37,913 bases of DNA, taken from assembly GCA_001298575.1 (NCBI GenBank), contig LJCV01000313.1, forward strand, positions 1 through 37,913. The letters run 5' to 3'. How positions within the stretch are numbered: position 1 is the first letter of the stretch; each line of letters begins with the position of its first letter. The notes beneath the pieces were generated by a model. The model worked only from the letters and a program-made list of their open reading frames with translations. It made no database searches and was not told where the DNA came from. This document shows, one piece after another, positions 23,038 through 31,166 of the stretch. The stretch is from Actinobacteria bacterium OK074. GTDB taxonomy: Bacteria; Actinomycetota; Actinomycetes; Streptomycetales; Streptomycetaceae. A program made the translations under genes and the position numbers.

Positions 23038-24348
23038 ATGGCCACGGAAGCGCCGAACTCGACGAACCCGACGGACCCGACGGACCCCTTCGCCCGCCTC
23101 GCCGCCGAACGCGTCGACCACCGCTTCAAGGGCCTCCCCCCGGACGCCACCGGCCGCACGCTCGCCGAGCTGACCGCCGAGCGCCGCAACCTCTTCACCG
23201 GCGGCTTCACCACCCCCCTGCTCACGCTGTCCGCCGAGCGCCTCGCGCACAACCTCGAACTCATGGAGACCTACGCCGCCCGCCACGGCCTGGCCTTCGC
23301 ACCGCACGGCAAGACGTCCATGGCCCCGCAGCTGTTCCGGCGCCAACTCGACCACGGCGCCTGGGGCATCACCCTCGCCGTCCCCCACCAGGTGCGCGTG
23401 GCACGGGAGTTCGGCATCGAGCGGGTCTTCCTCGCCAACGAACTCGTCGACCCGGCCGCCCTGCGCTGGACCGCCGCCGAACTGACCGCCGACCCCGGCT
23501 TCCGCTTCGTCTGCTACGTCGACTCCGTGCGCGGGGTCGAGTTGATGGACGCGGCGCTGGCGGGAGCGACCACGCGCCCGCTGGACGTGGTGGTGGAGCT
23601 GGCCGCGGGCGACGGCGCGCGGACCGGCGTCCGTACGGAGGCGGAGTGCGCGGCGGTCGCCGACGCGGTGGCCGCCACCGGCACCCTGCGGCTGGTCGGC
23701 GTCGCGGGCTACGAGGGCGAGGTGCCCGGGGCGGACCCGGAGCGGGTGCGCGGCTATCTGCGCCGACTCGTCGCGCTGGCCGCCGAGTTCGACAAGGCGG
23801 GCCGGTTCACAGGCCAGGGGACCGAGGAGATCGTCGTCAGCGCGGGCGGCAGCGCCTGGTTCGACGCGGTCGCCGACGTCTTCGCCGGTATCCCCGAACT
23901 CTCGCTCCCTGTACTGAAGTTGCTGCGCTCGGGCGCGTACGTCTCGCACGACGACGGCCACTACCGCGAGGTGACGCCCTTCACCCGGGTCCCCCAGGAG
24001 GGCGCGCTGGAACCGGCGTTCCGGCTGTGGGCGCAGGTGGTGTCGCGCCCGTCGGCCGAGCAGGCGTTCGCCAACGCGGGCAAGCGGGACGCGCCCTACG
24101 ACCTGGACCTGCCGGTGCCGCAGGTGGTACGGCGCGACGGCGCGGAGCACCCGGCGACGGGCATCACCGTCCCGGCCCTCTCCGACCAGCACACCTGGCT
24201 GCGGACGACACCGGAGGCGGACCTGGCGGTGGGCGACTGGCTCGGCTTCGGCCTCTCGCACCCGTGCACGACGTTCGACAAGTGGCAGCTGATTCCGGTG
24301 ACGGAGGCGGACGGCACGGTCGTCGACTACGTACGGACGTTTTTCTAG
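23038..24348 (+). CDS. PLP-dependent D-serine dehydratase-like amino acid deaminase
   Basis: 436-residue fold-type III PLP enzyme (alanine-racemase-like barrel) of the D-threonine aldolase / eukaryotic-type D-serine dehydratase group. The Schiff-base Lys is K92 in FAPHGKTSMAP. The C-terminal motif SHPCTTFDKW supplies His408 and Cys410, matching the zinc pair of metal-dependent D-serine dehydratases. It should eliminate water and ammonia from a beta-hydroxy D-amino acid. D-serine and D-threonine are possible, but D-glucosaminate, which would give 2-keto-3-deoxygluconate, suits the neighbouring kinase better. The ATG has GGGAGG eight bases upstream. It is first in the plus-strand operon, opposite the kinase-IclR-RidA genes; a 21-bp duplication carries its stop codon. 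Confidence 0.88.
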   Translation: MATEAPNSTNPTDPTDPFARLAAERVDHRFKGLPPDATGRTLAELTAERRNLFTGGFTTPLLTLSAERLAHNLELMETYAARHGLAFAPHGKTSMAPQLFRRQLDHGAWGITLAVPHQVRVAREFGIERVFLANELVDPAALRWTAAELTADPGFRFVCYVDSVRGVELMDAALAGATTRPLDVVVELAAGDGARTGVRTEAECAAVADAVAATGTLRLVGVAGYEGEVPGADPERVRGYLRRLVALAAEFDKAGRFTGQGTEEIVVSAGGSAWFDAVADVFAGIPELSLPVLKLLRSGAYVSHDDGHYREVTPFTRVPQEGALEPAFRLWAQVVSRPSAEQAFANAGKRDAPYDLDLPVPQVVRRDGAEHPATGITVPALSDQHTWLRTTPEADLAVGDWLGFGLSHPCTTFDKWQLIPVTEADGTVVDYVRTFF

Positions 24349-24384
24349 GCCCCGCCCGCAAACTTCTAGGCCCCGCCCGCAAAC
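24343..24384 (+). repeat. Perfect 21-bp tandem duplication spanning the stop codon
   Basis: TTCTAGGCCCCGCCCGCAAA plus a final C occurs at 24343-24363 and again without a gap at 24364-24384. The first copy contains the TAG stop of the dehydratase-like gene and the second lies in the spacer before the deacylase gene. It looks recent because the copies are identical. Confidence 0.9.
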
Positions 24385-24411
24385 CCCCATGACTGCCAGG
24401 GAGGCCGTCTC

Positions 24412-26040
24412 GTGCAGGACCTCGTCATCCGTGACGCCGATGTCGTCGACGGCAGCGGTGCGCCCTCGTACCGTGCCGACGTGGTCGTCGACGACGGCCG
24501 GATCGTCTCGATCGTCAAGGAGGCCGCCGCGGCGGGCTGTCAACGCCCCACCGCGATGCGGGAGTTGGACGCCGAGGGCCTGGTCCTCTCGCCCGGTTTC
24601 GTCGACATGCACGCGCACAGCGACCTGGCCCTGCTGCGCGACCCGGACCACAGTGCGAAGGTCGCGCAGGGGGTGACCCTCGAAGTCGTGGGCCAGGACG
24701 GGCTGTCGTACGCCCCCGTCGACGACCGTACGCTCGCCGAGGTCCGCCGGGCGATCACCGGCTGGAACGGCGACGGCGCGGACATCGACTTCGACTGGCG
24801 CACGGTGGGCGGGTACTTGGACCGCCTGGACCACGGCTTCCACGGCGAGGGCATCGCCGTCAACGCGGCCTACCTGATCCCGCAGGGCACGGTCCGCATG
24901 CTGGCCGTCGGCTGGGAGGACCGCGAGGCGAGCCCCCAGGAGCTGGACCGGATGCGGCAGTTGGTGGCGGAGGGGATGGAGCAGGGCGCCGTAGGCATGT
25001 CCTCCGGCCTGACCTACACCCCCGGCATGTACGCCAAGGACGCCGAACTCACCGAACTGTGCCGGGTGGTGGCGTCCTACGGCGGCTACTACTGCCCCCA
25101 CCACCGCAGTTACGGCGCGGGCGCGCTCCAGGCGTACGAGGAGATGGTCGCGCTCACCCACGAGGCGGGCTGCGCACTGCACTTGGCGCACGCGACCATG
25201 AACTTCGGTGTGAACGAGGGCCGGGCACCGGACCTCCTCGCCCTGCTGGACAAGGCGCTGGCGGCGGGCGCCGACCTCACGCTGGACACCTACCCCTACA
25301 CCCCCGGCTGCACAACGCTCGTGGCGATGCTGCCCAGTTGGGCGAGCGAGGGCGGCCCGGACGCGATCCTCGCCCGGCTGCGCGACGAGGCGACGGCCGA
25401 CCGGATCCGCCACCACATGGAGGTCCTCGGCGCCGACGGCTGCCACGGCGTACCCATCGAGTGGGACACGATCGAGATCAGCGGAGTCGCGACGCCCGCC
25501 CTGTCGTCGTACACAGGGAAGACGATCCAACAATCGGCAGACGAACGCGGCGAGCACCCCTGGACCACCGCCCGCCGACTCCTGCTGGACGACCGACTCG
25601 GCTCGACGATCCTCCAGCACGTGGGGCACGAGGAGAACGTGCGCGCGATCATGCGCCACCCCGTGCACACCGGCGGCTCCGACGGCGTCCTGACGGGCGC
25701 CAAGCCGCACCCCCGGGCGTACGGCACCTTCCCGCGCTATCTCGGGCACTACGTACGGGAGTTGGGGATCCTGTCGCTGGAGGAGTGCGTCGCGCACCTC
25801 ACCGGGCGCCCGGCGGCCCGGCTGCGGCTGCCGGACCGGGGCCTGGTCCGCGAGGGGTACCGCGCGGACCTGGTCCTGTTCGACCCGGCCACGGTGGCGG
25901 CCGGGTCGACCTTCGAGCACCCGCGCACGCTGCCGACGGGCATCCCGTACGTCCTGGTCGACGGCCGGTTCGCGATCGACGACAGCCGCCGGACACAGGC
26001 GCTGGCGGGGCGGGCGGTGCGCCGGACACCCGCCCGGTAG
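24412..26040 (+). CDS. N-acyl-D-amino-acid deacylase family amidohydrolase
   Basis: 542-residue TIM-barrel amidohydrolase of the D-aminoacylase group, which hydrolyses N-acyl groups from D-amino acids. The metal motif HAHSD has H67 and H69. Downstream histidines occur in YCPHHRSYG and LHLAHATM, and the catalytic Asp lies in HTGGSDGVLTG. Where classical D-aminoacylases have the zinc-bridging Cys (motif GNCGxS), this protein reads VVGQDGLS, so Cys is replaced by Asp96; chemistry or metal use may differ. The GTG at 24412 follows AGGGAGG. Transcribed with the PLP enzyme, it probably supplies the free D-amino acid. N-acetyl-D-glucosaminate is a candidate substrate by context, not by sequence proof. 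Confidence 0.88.
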   Translation: MQDLVIRDADVVDGSGAPSYRADVVVDDGRIVSIVKEAAAAGCQRPTAMRELDAEGLVLSPGFVDMHAHSDLALLRDPDHSAKVAQGVTLEVVGQDGLSYAPVDDRTLAEVRRAITGWNGDGADIDFDWRTVGGYLDRLDHGFHGEGIAVNAAYLIPQGTVRMLAVGWEDREASPQELDRMRQLVAEGMEQGAVGMSSGLTYTPGMYAKDAELTELCRVVASYGGYYCPHHRSYGAGALQAYEEMVALTHEAGCALHLAHATMNFGVNEGRAPDLLALLDKALAAGADLTLDTYPYTPGCTTLVAMLPSWASEGGPDAILARLRDEATADRIRHHMEVLGADGCHGVPIEWDTIEISGVATPALSSYTGKTIQQSADERGEHPWTTARRLLLDDRLGSTILQHVGHEENVRAIMRHPVHTGGSDGVLTGAKPHPRAYGTFPRYLGHYVRELGILSLEECVAHLTGRPAARLRLPDRGLVREGYRADLVLFDPATVAAGSTFEHPRTLPTGIPYVLVDGRFAIDDSRRTQALAGRAVRRTPAR

Positions 26041-26046
26041 TGGACG

Positions 26047-26075
26047 GTAACGCCCGCCCCGCGAACGGGAGTTAC
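26047..26075. terminator. Bidirectional hairpin between convergent genes
   Basis: GTAACGCCCG (26047-26056) and CGGGAGTTAC (26066-26075) pair at 9 of 10 positions around a 9-base loop. It fills the 31-bp gap between the deacylase and protease genes and includes the protease stop codon. Confidence 0.6.
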
Positions 26076-27007
26076 GGCTGGGGCAGGGTGCAGCCGGTGG
26101 CGCTCAGGTCGAGTTTGTTGTCGACCCCGAAGCACGGCACGATCTGGTAGGTCTCCTGGGCGTAGTTGATGCCCTCGTGGACCGTCACGTTGCCGTTGGC
26201 GTCGACCTCGCAGGGGTTGTTCTCGGTGCAGCGCTCGCCGTCCTCGTTACCGGTGTTGTTGACGGCGACGACCTGCCCGGTGGAGTTGTCGACGACCGGC
26301 GAGCCCGAGGTGCCGCCGATGGTCTGGCACGCGGAGGTGTAACGGACCGAGTCCTTCCAGGTCCAGTCGCCCTCCTTCAGCGTGTTGACGAAGCCGTCGA
26401 TGTTGCAGGCGTACGTCGCCTTCCAGTAGCCGGAGACGACGGTGATGGCGGTGCCGGCGAGCGCGTGCGCGGCGGAGACGGTGAGCGGGCTGATGCCGTA
26501 CGAGCTCTTGATCGCCGCGTAGGTGGTGGTGAGTTGGTAGATCGTGACGTCGGTGTCGGTCATCGTCGAGTACGCGACCTTGCTCGCGCGCAGCGTGGCG
26601 ACCTTGGTGGCCGAGGCGTTGAGCAGGCTGAAGGTGCGGGTGGAGGACTGGTCGACGATGACCTCGCCCGGCTCGGGGAAGCCGGTCTCCAGGCAGTGGC
26701 CGTTGGTGAGGACGAGCGCGGGGTCGTCGTCGGCGGACTGCGGGAAGCGGATGACGGAGCCGGAGCAGTTGCTGAGGGCGACGGTGCCGGCGAAGTTCAC
26801 GGCGGTGATGGTGGGGGTGGCCGCCGTCTTGGTCGCCGCATTGGCCGCCGCCTTGGCCGCCGCCTTGGTCGCCGCCTTGGCGACCGCGTGCGCCGCTGCG
26901 GGTGCGGGGGCCGGTGCGGGTGCGGGGGCCGGTGCGGCCACGGCCGGTGCCACGCCCGCCCCGGCGGTCGCCAGGGCGAAGAGCACGGCAAGGAGAGACT
27001 TGCGCAT
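26072..27007 (-). CDS. Secreted trypsin-like serine protease
   Basis: 311-residue exported chymotrypsin-fold (S1-type) protease. The signal peptide is MRKSLLAVLFALATAGAGVA with APAVA before the cleavage. It is followed by a low-complexity spacer: a Pro-Ala repeat (26-37) and an Ala/Lys/Thr repeat (about 43-64). The catalytic triad is H104 (LTNGHC), D153 (TDTDVTIY) and S236 (GGTSGSPV). Several Cys pairs (C81/C105, C201/C227 and C-terminal ones) suggest disulfides. The spacer may act as a propeptide or a flexible wall-spanning linker. The last two-thirds match secreted Streptomyces proteases of unknown substrate. It is monocistronic, divergent from the aminotransferase and convergent with the deacylase. 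Confidence 0.92.
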   Translation of the reverse strand: MRKSLLAVLFALATAGAGVAPAVAAPAPAPAPAPAPAAAHAVAKAATKAAAKAAANAATKTAATPTITAVNFAGTVALSNCSGSVIRFPQSADDDPALVLTNGHCLETGFPEPGEVIVDQSSTRTFSLLNASATKVATLRASKVAYSTMTDTDVTIYQLTTTYAAIKSSYGISPLTVSAAHALAGTAITVVSGYWKATYACNIDGFVNTLKEGDWTWKDSVRYTSACQTIGGTSGSPVVDNSTGQVVAVNNTGNEDGERCTENNPCEVDANGNVTVHEGINYAQETYQIVPCFGVDNKLDLSATGCTLPQP

Positions 27008-27220
27008 GTGGGGGGTCCCCTCGGTAGGAGGTGTGGTGGGGGGTACGGGCAGCCGGAGATCTTCCGGCGGACCCGCGTTTTTGTCATGCGCATTGTGAAT
27101 GCTGGAGAGACGCCGAGCAAGGCCCCCCAGGGCGAAGCCGCCCCCTCCGCCCCCCGAATCGACCCGGTGTTCCCCGTCTCATCTGGCGGGAAACCCTCAA
27201 CGGGAACCGTTACGTGCCCG

Positions 27221-27226
27221 TAAGCT
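27221..27226 (+). promoter_or_regulatory. Leaderless -10 box of the aminotransferase gene
   Basis: TAAGCT lies seven bases before the ATG at 27234, and TCAACG about 18 bp upstream (27197-27202) could be the -35. No ribosome site precedes the ATG. The palindrome TTACG-TGCC-CGTAA (27210-27223) overlaps this promoter. Confidence 0.45.
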
Positions 27227-27233
27227 CGCGGAC

Positions 27234-28445
27234 ATGCAGGTGATCCAGTCCACGAAGCTCGCCAACGTCTGCTACGAGATCCGGGGCCCGGTTCTCGAGG
27301 AGGCGATGCGGCTGGAGGCGGCGGGTCACCGCATCCTCAAGCTCAACACCGGAAACCCGGCCGCCTTCGGCTTCGAGAGCCCGCCGGAGATCCTGGAGGA
27401 CATCCTCCGCAACGTGTCGTCGGCCCATGGCTACGGCGACGCGAAGGGCCTGCTCGCCGCCCGCCGCGCGGTCGTCATGCACAACCAGACCATCGGCATC
27501 GAGACCGACGTCGAGCACGTCTACATCGGCAACGGCGTCTCCGAGCTGATCGTCATGGCCATGCAGGCCCTGCTCGACGACGGCGACGAGGTCCTCGTAC
27601 CGTCCCCGGACTACCCCCTGTGGACGGCGGCGGTCTCCCTGTCCGGCGGCACCGCGGTCCACTACCGCTGCGACGAGCAGTCGGACTGGATGCCCGACCT
27701 CGCCGACATCGAGCGCAAGGTCAGCGACCGCACCAAGGCGATCGTGATCATCAACCCGAACAACCCCACCGGAGCCGTGTACGACGAGGCGGTGCTGCGC
27801 GGCCTGACCGACATCGCCCGCCGCCACAACCTCCTCGTCTGCTCCGACGAGATCTACGACAAGATCCTCTACGACGACGCCACCCACACCCCCACCGCCG
27901 CCATCGCCCCCGACCTGCTCACCCTCACCTTCAACGGCATGTCGAAGGCGTACCGGGTGGCCGGCTACCGGGTCGGCTGGATGTCGATCTCGGGGCCGCG
28001 CGCGCACGCCGACTCGTACATCGAGGGTCTGACGATCCTGGCGAACATGCGCCTGTGCGCGAACATGCCGGGCCAGCACGGAGTGGTCGCCGCGCTCAGC
28101 GGACGGCAGTCGATCAACGACCTCGTCCTGCCGGGCGGCCGGCTGAAGGAACAGCGGGACACCGCCTACGAGTTGCTCACCCAGATCCCGGGTGTGACGT
28201 GCGTGAAGCCAAAGGGCGCGCTGTATCTCTTCCCGCGCCTCGACCCGAACGTCTTCAAGATCAAGGACGACCGCCGGATGGTGCTGGACCTGCTCCGCCA
28301 GGAGAAGATCATGGTCGTCCAGGGCACCGGCTTCAACTGGACCGAACCCGACCACTTCCGCGTGGTGACCCTGCCGACGGTCGCCGACCTCACTTCCGCG
28401 ATCACCCGGATCGGAAACTTCCTCGACGGTTACGGGCAACGGTGA
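27234..28445 (+). CDS. AlaA-type PLP aminotransferase (alanine/glutamate class I)
   Basis: 403-residue fold-type I aminotransferase that resembles AlaA, the main glutamate-pyruvate aminotransferase of many bacteria. Visible elements are LNTGNPAAFGF, the NPNNPTG motif (173-180), the PLP-ring Asp in SDEIYDKI (D205), the Schiff-base Lys in FNGMSKAYRVAGYRVGW (K238), and the C-terminal HFRVVTLP with the substrate-carboxylate Arg. Length and motifs are normal. The ATG start gives MQVIQSTKLANVCYEIRGP, the conserved N-terminus; the open frame upstream is not gene-like. The reaction is probably pyruvate plus glutamate to alanine plus 2-oxoglutarate in the cytoplasm. It is probably leaderless. Confidence 0.93.
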   Translation: MQVIQSTKLANVCYEIRGPVLEEAMRLEAAGHRILKLNTGNPAAFGFESPPEILEDILRNVSSAHGYGDAKGLLAARRAVVMHNQTIGIETDVEHVYIGNGVSELIVMAMQALLDDGDEVLVPSPDYPLWTAAVSLSGGTAVHYRCDEQSDWMPDLADIERKVSDRTKAIVIINPNNPTGAVYDEAVLRGLTDIARRHNLLVCSDEIYDKILYDDATHTPTAAIAPDLLTLTFNGMSKAYRVAGYRVGWMSISGPRAHADSYIEGLTILANMRLCANMPGQHGVVAALSGRQSINDLVLPGGRLKEQRDTAYELLTQIPGVTCVKPKGALYLFPRLDPNVFKIKDDRRMVLDLLRQEKIMVVQGTGFNWTEPDHFRVVTLPTVADLTSAITRIGNFLDGYGQR

Positions 28446-28533
28446 TCCGTAACACAGAGTTTTCGGACTCGGCTCAACTTTAGACGGAATCCAAGCTAGG
28501 ATGGTGTCCCGACAGCCGCTTGGAGACCATCCC

Positions 28534-28965
28534 ATGTACGAGCCGATCCGCACGAAGTCGGTCCACAGCACGATGGCCGACCCGACCACTTCCGCCCCGG
28601 ACTTCCCGCATCGCTCCCGCGAGGAGGAGCTGGACATCCAGCTCGCGGGGCATCTCGGTGCGTTGCTTACTGTGACCGATGAGCTGCGGTCGGCGGCACC
28701 TTCGGATGCGCTGGACACCGCGGCGGAGCGGATTGCTACGCAGGTTGGGCGGTTGAGGGGGCGGGCGCCGTTGCGTGGTGCTCCCGCTTCCGGCGGGCGG
28801 GGTGGGAGCGTTGATGCGTTGCATCGGCGGGCTCATGAGCTGGCGGGGCGGGCGTTGGTCGTGGCTGCGTCCCGGGCGGATACGACGGTGGCGATTCTGG
28901 TGGCTGAGCGGATGGATGCGCATGCGGCGGCAACGGCGTTGGCTTCGGCAGGTGGGGGTCGGTAG
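28534..28965 (+). CDS. Small helical protein of unknown function
   Basis: 143 residues from the ATG at 28534 (MYEPIRTKSVHSTMADPTTS), chosen because GGAG lies about eight bases upstream; the open frame extends 11 codons further. After a polar N-terminus the sequence is almost all helical (REEELDIQLAGHLGALLTVT, RRAHELAGRALVVAASRADT, VAERMDAHAAATALASA), with a Gly/Arg-rich loop in the middle. It has no cysteine, signal or membrane segment. A TAGGAT (28497-28502) could be its -10. It sits between the aminotransferase and the convergent kinase and looks conserved in Streptomyces by style, but I cannot assign a family. Confidence 0.7.
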   Translation: MYEPIRTKSVHSTMADPTTSAPDFPHRSREEELDIQLAGHLGALLTVTDELRSAAPSDALDTAAERIATQVGRLRGRAPLRGAPASGGRGGSVDALHRRAHELAGRALVVAASRADTTVAILVAERMDAHAAATALASAGGGR

Positions 28966-29040
28966 TTCGGCTGCGGGCCGGTGGGGGCTTGTCGCGCCCA
29001 CGCGGCGGAGCCGCAAAATGTCACAGCCCCGCGCCCCTAA
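28966..29040. repeat. Streptomyces-type intergenic GC-rich palindromic element
   Basis: Starts right after a stop codon and lies between convergent genes. GGGGCT and AGCCCC flank an inner stem GCGGC-GGA-GCCGC, followed by GCGCCCCTAAA. I recall very similar sequences recurring downstream of many Streptomyces genes. It probably serves as a terminator for the small helical protein gene. Confidence 0.5.
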
Positions 29041-29059
29041 AACGCCGACTCGCCCGAGG

Positions 29060-30343
29060 TTATGAACTCGCCCTCGCCAGCACCACAACCACCAACAGCA
29101 CCACCAACACCCCCACCACGACCAGCAACGGCCTGAACGACACCCCCGCCCCCACCGTCGTCCCGTACGGCGGCGTCGGCTGAAGCGGCTGCCCAGCCGC
29201 TCCCCGTACCGGCAGGTTGAAGACGTCATGCCCCGTCGCCGCCACCCGCGCGCACCACGGACAGGCCGACAAGTGTGAGCCGTAGACATGCAGCGGACGA
29301 TCGGCGCACTGCTGCACCTCCCGGCGTTCCTTGTCCAGCGCCCGCAGCCAAGCCTCCGCCGTGGGGCGGGCCGCCGGCGCGTTGACTCCGGGGCCGAAGG
29401 CGGCGCGGGCCAGGGTGAGGAGGTCGGGCGGGAGGATCGTGGGGTTGATGGTGCCACGGGGGATGGTGACCGCCTCGGGGCGGACGACGTAGGACACGCT
29501 GGCCGCGATGTTGTCCTTGACGGTGGACTCGGACGTGCTGTCGTGCGGGACGCCCCCGAAGGGGTGGTCGCCGCCGCTGAGCAGTTGGTAGATGAGGACG
29601 GACAGGGCGAAGTCGTCGCTGGCCCGGGTCGCGGGGCCGCCCGCCTGGCGTTCGGGGGCCGAGTAGTCGGTGGTGTGCATCAGGCAGGGGAAGACCTCGC
29701 CGGTGGCCGGGTCGGTGAAGGCGATGGAGTCGCAGTCGAGGAACGTGACGAAGCCGTTGGCGTCGACGACCACGTTGTTGCTGGAGAAGTCGCCGATGAC
29801 GAGGTTCTCGTGGTGCATGCGCGCGGTCATGAACGCCAGGTTCCAGGAGACCCCGAGCAGGAACCGCCAGTCGGCCCGCCCCGGGAACAGCTTCAGCCGC
29901 TGCGACCGCGTGAACAGGCCCACCAGCCTTACGTGTTCGGGCTCCCCGAAGCGGCGCATGGCATACCCGGCGCACTCCCCCTGCGGGGTGCGGGCGAGCG
30001 CGGTGGGCCAGGCCAGTTCGGACGGCTGCGAGCTGTCGAGGGGGCGCCCGCCCAGCGGTGACATGGCGAGCATCCGGGTCAACCGCCGTTCCTGGTCGGG
30101 GCCCGGCGGATCGCGGTAGATCTTGACGACGATGTCGTCCTCCCCCGCGACCGTGAACACGGCCGCCTGCCCACCGCTCTTGAGGGGCGGTTCGACGAGG
30201 ACGACACGGCGGCCGTCGAGCAGGACGGTACGACCGGCCGTCGTCGGACCGGGTGAACTGGCCGCGCCAGGGCTGCCGTTCACCCCGGAGGGCCTGCCCG
30301 CGCCGGGTGTTCCGTTCACCGCTCCGCCCGTGCCCCCGTTCAT
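29060..30343 (-). CDS. Tail-anchored protein kinase-like protein of a TerY-P triad
   Basis: 427-residue protein-kinase-fold protein. After a Gly/Pro/Ser-rich N-terminus, the N-lobe has KSGGQAAVF and the ATP-binding Lys K74 (VVKIYRDP). The catalytic loop reads HHENLVIGDFSSNNVVV (D185, N190), and the metal-binding motif DFG is replaced by LDCDSI (D203). This variant is typical of YegI-like kinases found with TerY-type vWA and PP2C proteins. C-terminal cysteines and histidine (QQCADRPLHV and SACPWCARV) suggest a zinc ribbon. A single membrane helix ends the protein (about 403-424, LLVVVGVLVVLLVVVVL), so it is tail-anchored with the kinase in the cytoplasm. The ATG overlaps the PP2C stop. Confidence 0.88.
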   Translation of the reverse strand: MNGGTGGAVNGTPGAGRPSGVNGSPGAASSPGPTTAGRTVLLDGRRVVLVEPPLKSGGQAAVFTVAGEDDIVVKIYRDPPGPDQERRLTRMLAMSPLGGRPLDSSQPSELAWPTALARTPQGECAGYAMRRFGEPEHVRLVGLFTRSQRLKLFPGRADWRFLLGVSWNLAFMTARMHHENLVIGDFSSNNVVVDANGFVTFLDCDSIAFTDPATGEVFPCLMHTTDYSAPERQAGGPATRASDDFALSVLIYQLLSGGDHPFGGVPHDSTSESTVKDNIAASVSYVVRPEAVTIPRGTINPTILPPDLLTLARAAFGPGVNAPAARPTAEAWLRALDKERREVQQCADRPLHVYGSHLSACPWCARVAATGHDVFNLPVRGAAGQPLQPTPPYGTTVGAGVSFRPLLVVVGVLVVLLVVVVLARASS

Positions 30344-31152
30344 CGGCGCCCCTTCCGTACGGCCCGCAGCAGCGTTTTGTCGTCGGCGTTCAGTGCGGTG
30401 AGGCGGTCCGAGCGGAGCAGCGCGGCCAGCGATTCGTGGGCGCTCTCGGACACCGGGCCGGGGGTGTCGAGGGAGCGGAACACGGCTTCGGCAAAAGAGG
30501 AGTTGGGGGCGGGCGCGCCCGACGCCGTACGGGTCAGCGCGGCCTGGGCGAGGCCGTCCGTGGAGAGCAGGACGCCGTCGATGCGGTCGTCGGCCACGCA
30601 GTCCGTGTGCACCTGCCGGTCAGCGCCCGCCGACGTCAGGAACACCGTCTCGTTGCTGTACTCGCTGACCGCCGCGGGCTGCGGCAGCACGTGGAACTGC
30701 CGTACGCCGTCCTCCGTTCCGGCCCGCAGGACGACGAAGCCGTCGCCGACGGTGAGATGGCCGAGCCAGCCGGGGGTCAGGACCACGACGGTGAGGGTGG
30801 TCGCGAAGTCGGCGGCGTCCGGGCCCGTACGGTCCAGGAACTCCTCGCCGACGTCGTGGAAGGCGTCCTTGAGCAGGTCGTGCACCGCCTTGCCGGGCGG
30901 TTCGTCGACGGCCGCGGACGCCCGGCGGCCGAAGTGCTCGGCGGCCAGGGAGACCGCGAGTTGGGCGCCCTCGTCGGACCGCGGGCGGCGGTCGGCGCCG
31001 TCGGCGACCGCGAGCACCGTCACGGACGGCGAGCCCCAGGAGGCGCACGCGTCCTGGCAGGGCGTGTTCGTGCGCCGGTGCCGGTAGCCCTCGACGCTCA
31101 GCCCGTGCACCCGCCACGGTGAACCCCGGTCGTCCGTGCCGTTGTTGCCCAC
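30340..31152 (-). CDS. PP2C-family phosphatase of the TerY-P triad
   Basis: 270-residue metal-dependent Ser/Thr phosphatase from the GTG at 31152, which follows GGGGGGA. The open frame runs far upstream but only as a shadow of the vWA and membrane protein genes. Motifs include QDACASW near 33-39, metal-binding Asp in VADGAD (D51), TTLTVVVL, HLTVGDGFVVL, LSTDGLAQ and the C-terminal ADDKTLLRAV with the last metal-site Asp. It should reverse phosphorylation by the overlapping kinase, possibly on the vWA partner. Cytoplasmic. It lies 14 bp after the vWA gene and overlaps the kinase gene, a classic three-gene module. Confidence 0.9.
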   Translation of the reverse strand: MGNNGTDDRGSPWRVHGLSVEGYRHRRTNTPCQDACASWGSPSVTVLAVADGADRRPRSDEGAQLAVSLAAEHFGRRASAAVDEPPGKAVHDLLKDAFHDVGEEFLDRTGPDAADFATTLTVVVLTPGWLGHLTVGDGFVVLRAGTEDGVRQFHVLPQPAAVSEYSNETVFLTSAGADRQVHTDCVADDRIDGVLLSTDGLAQAALTRTASGAPAPNSSFAEAVFRSLDTPGPVSESAHESLAALLRSDRLTALNADDKTLLRAVRKGRR

Positions 31153-31166
31153 CAGTCCCCCCGAAG

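Noticed and set aside
23011..25920. 969-codon open frame on the minus strand opposite the PLP enzyme and deacylase
   Set aside because: It is antisense to two well-recognised genes and has a shadow-like composition (very rich in Val, Gly, Arg, Asp, His) with no domain. Long antisense frames are expected from the third-position GC bias.
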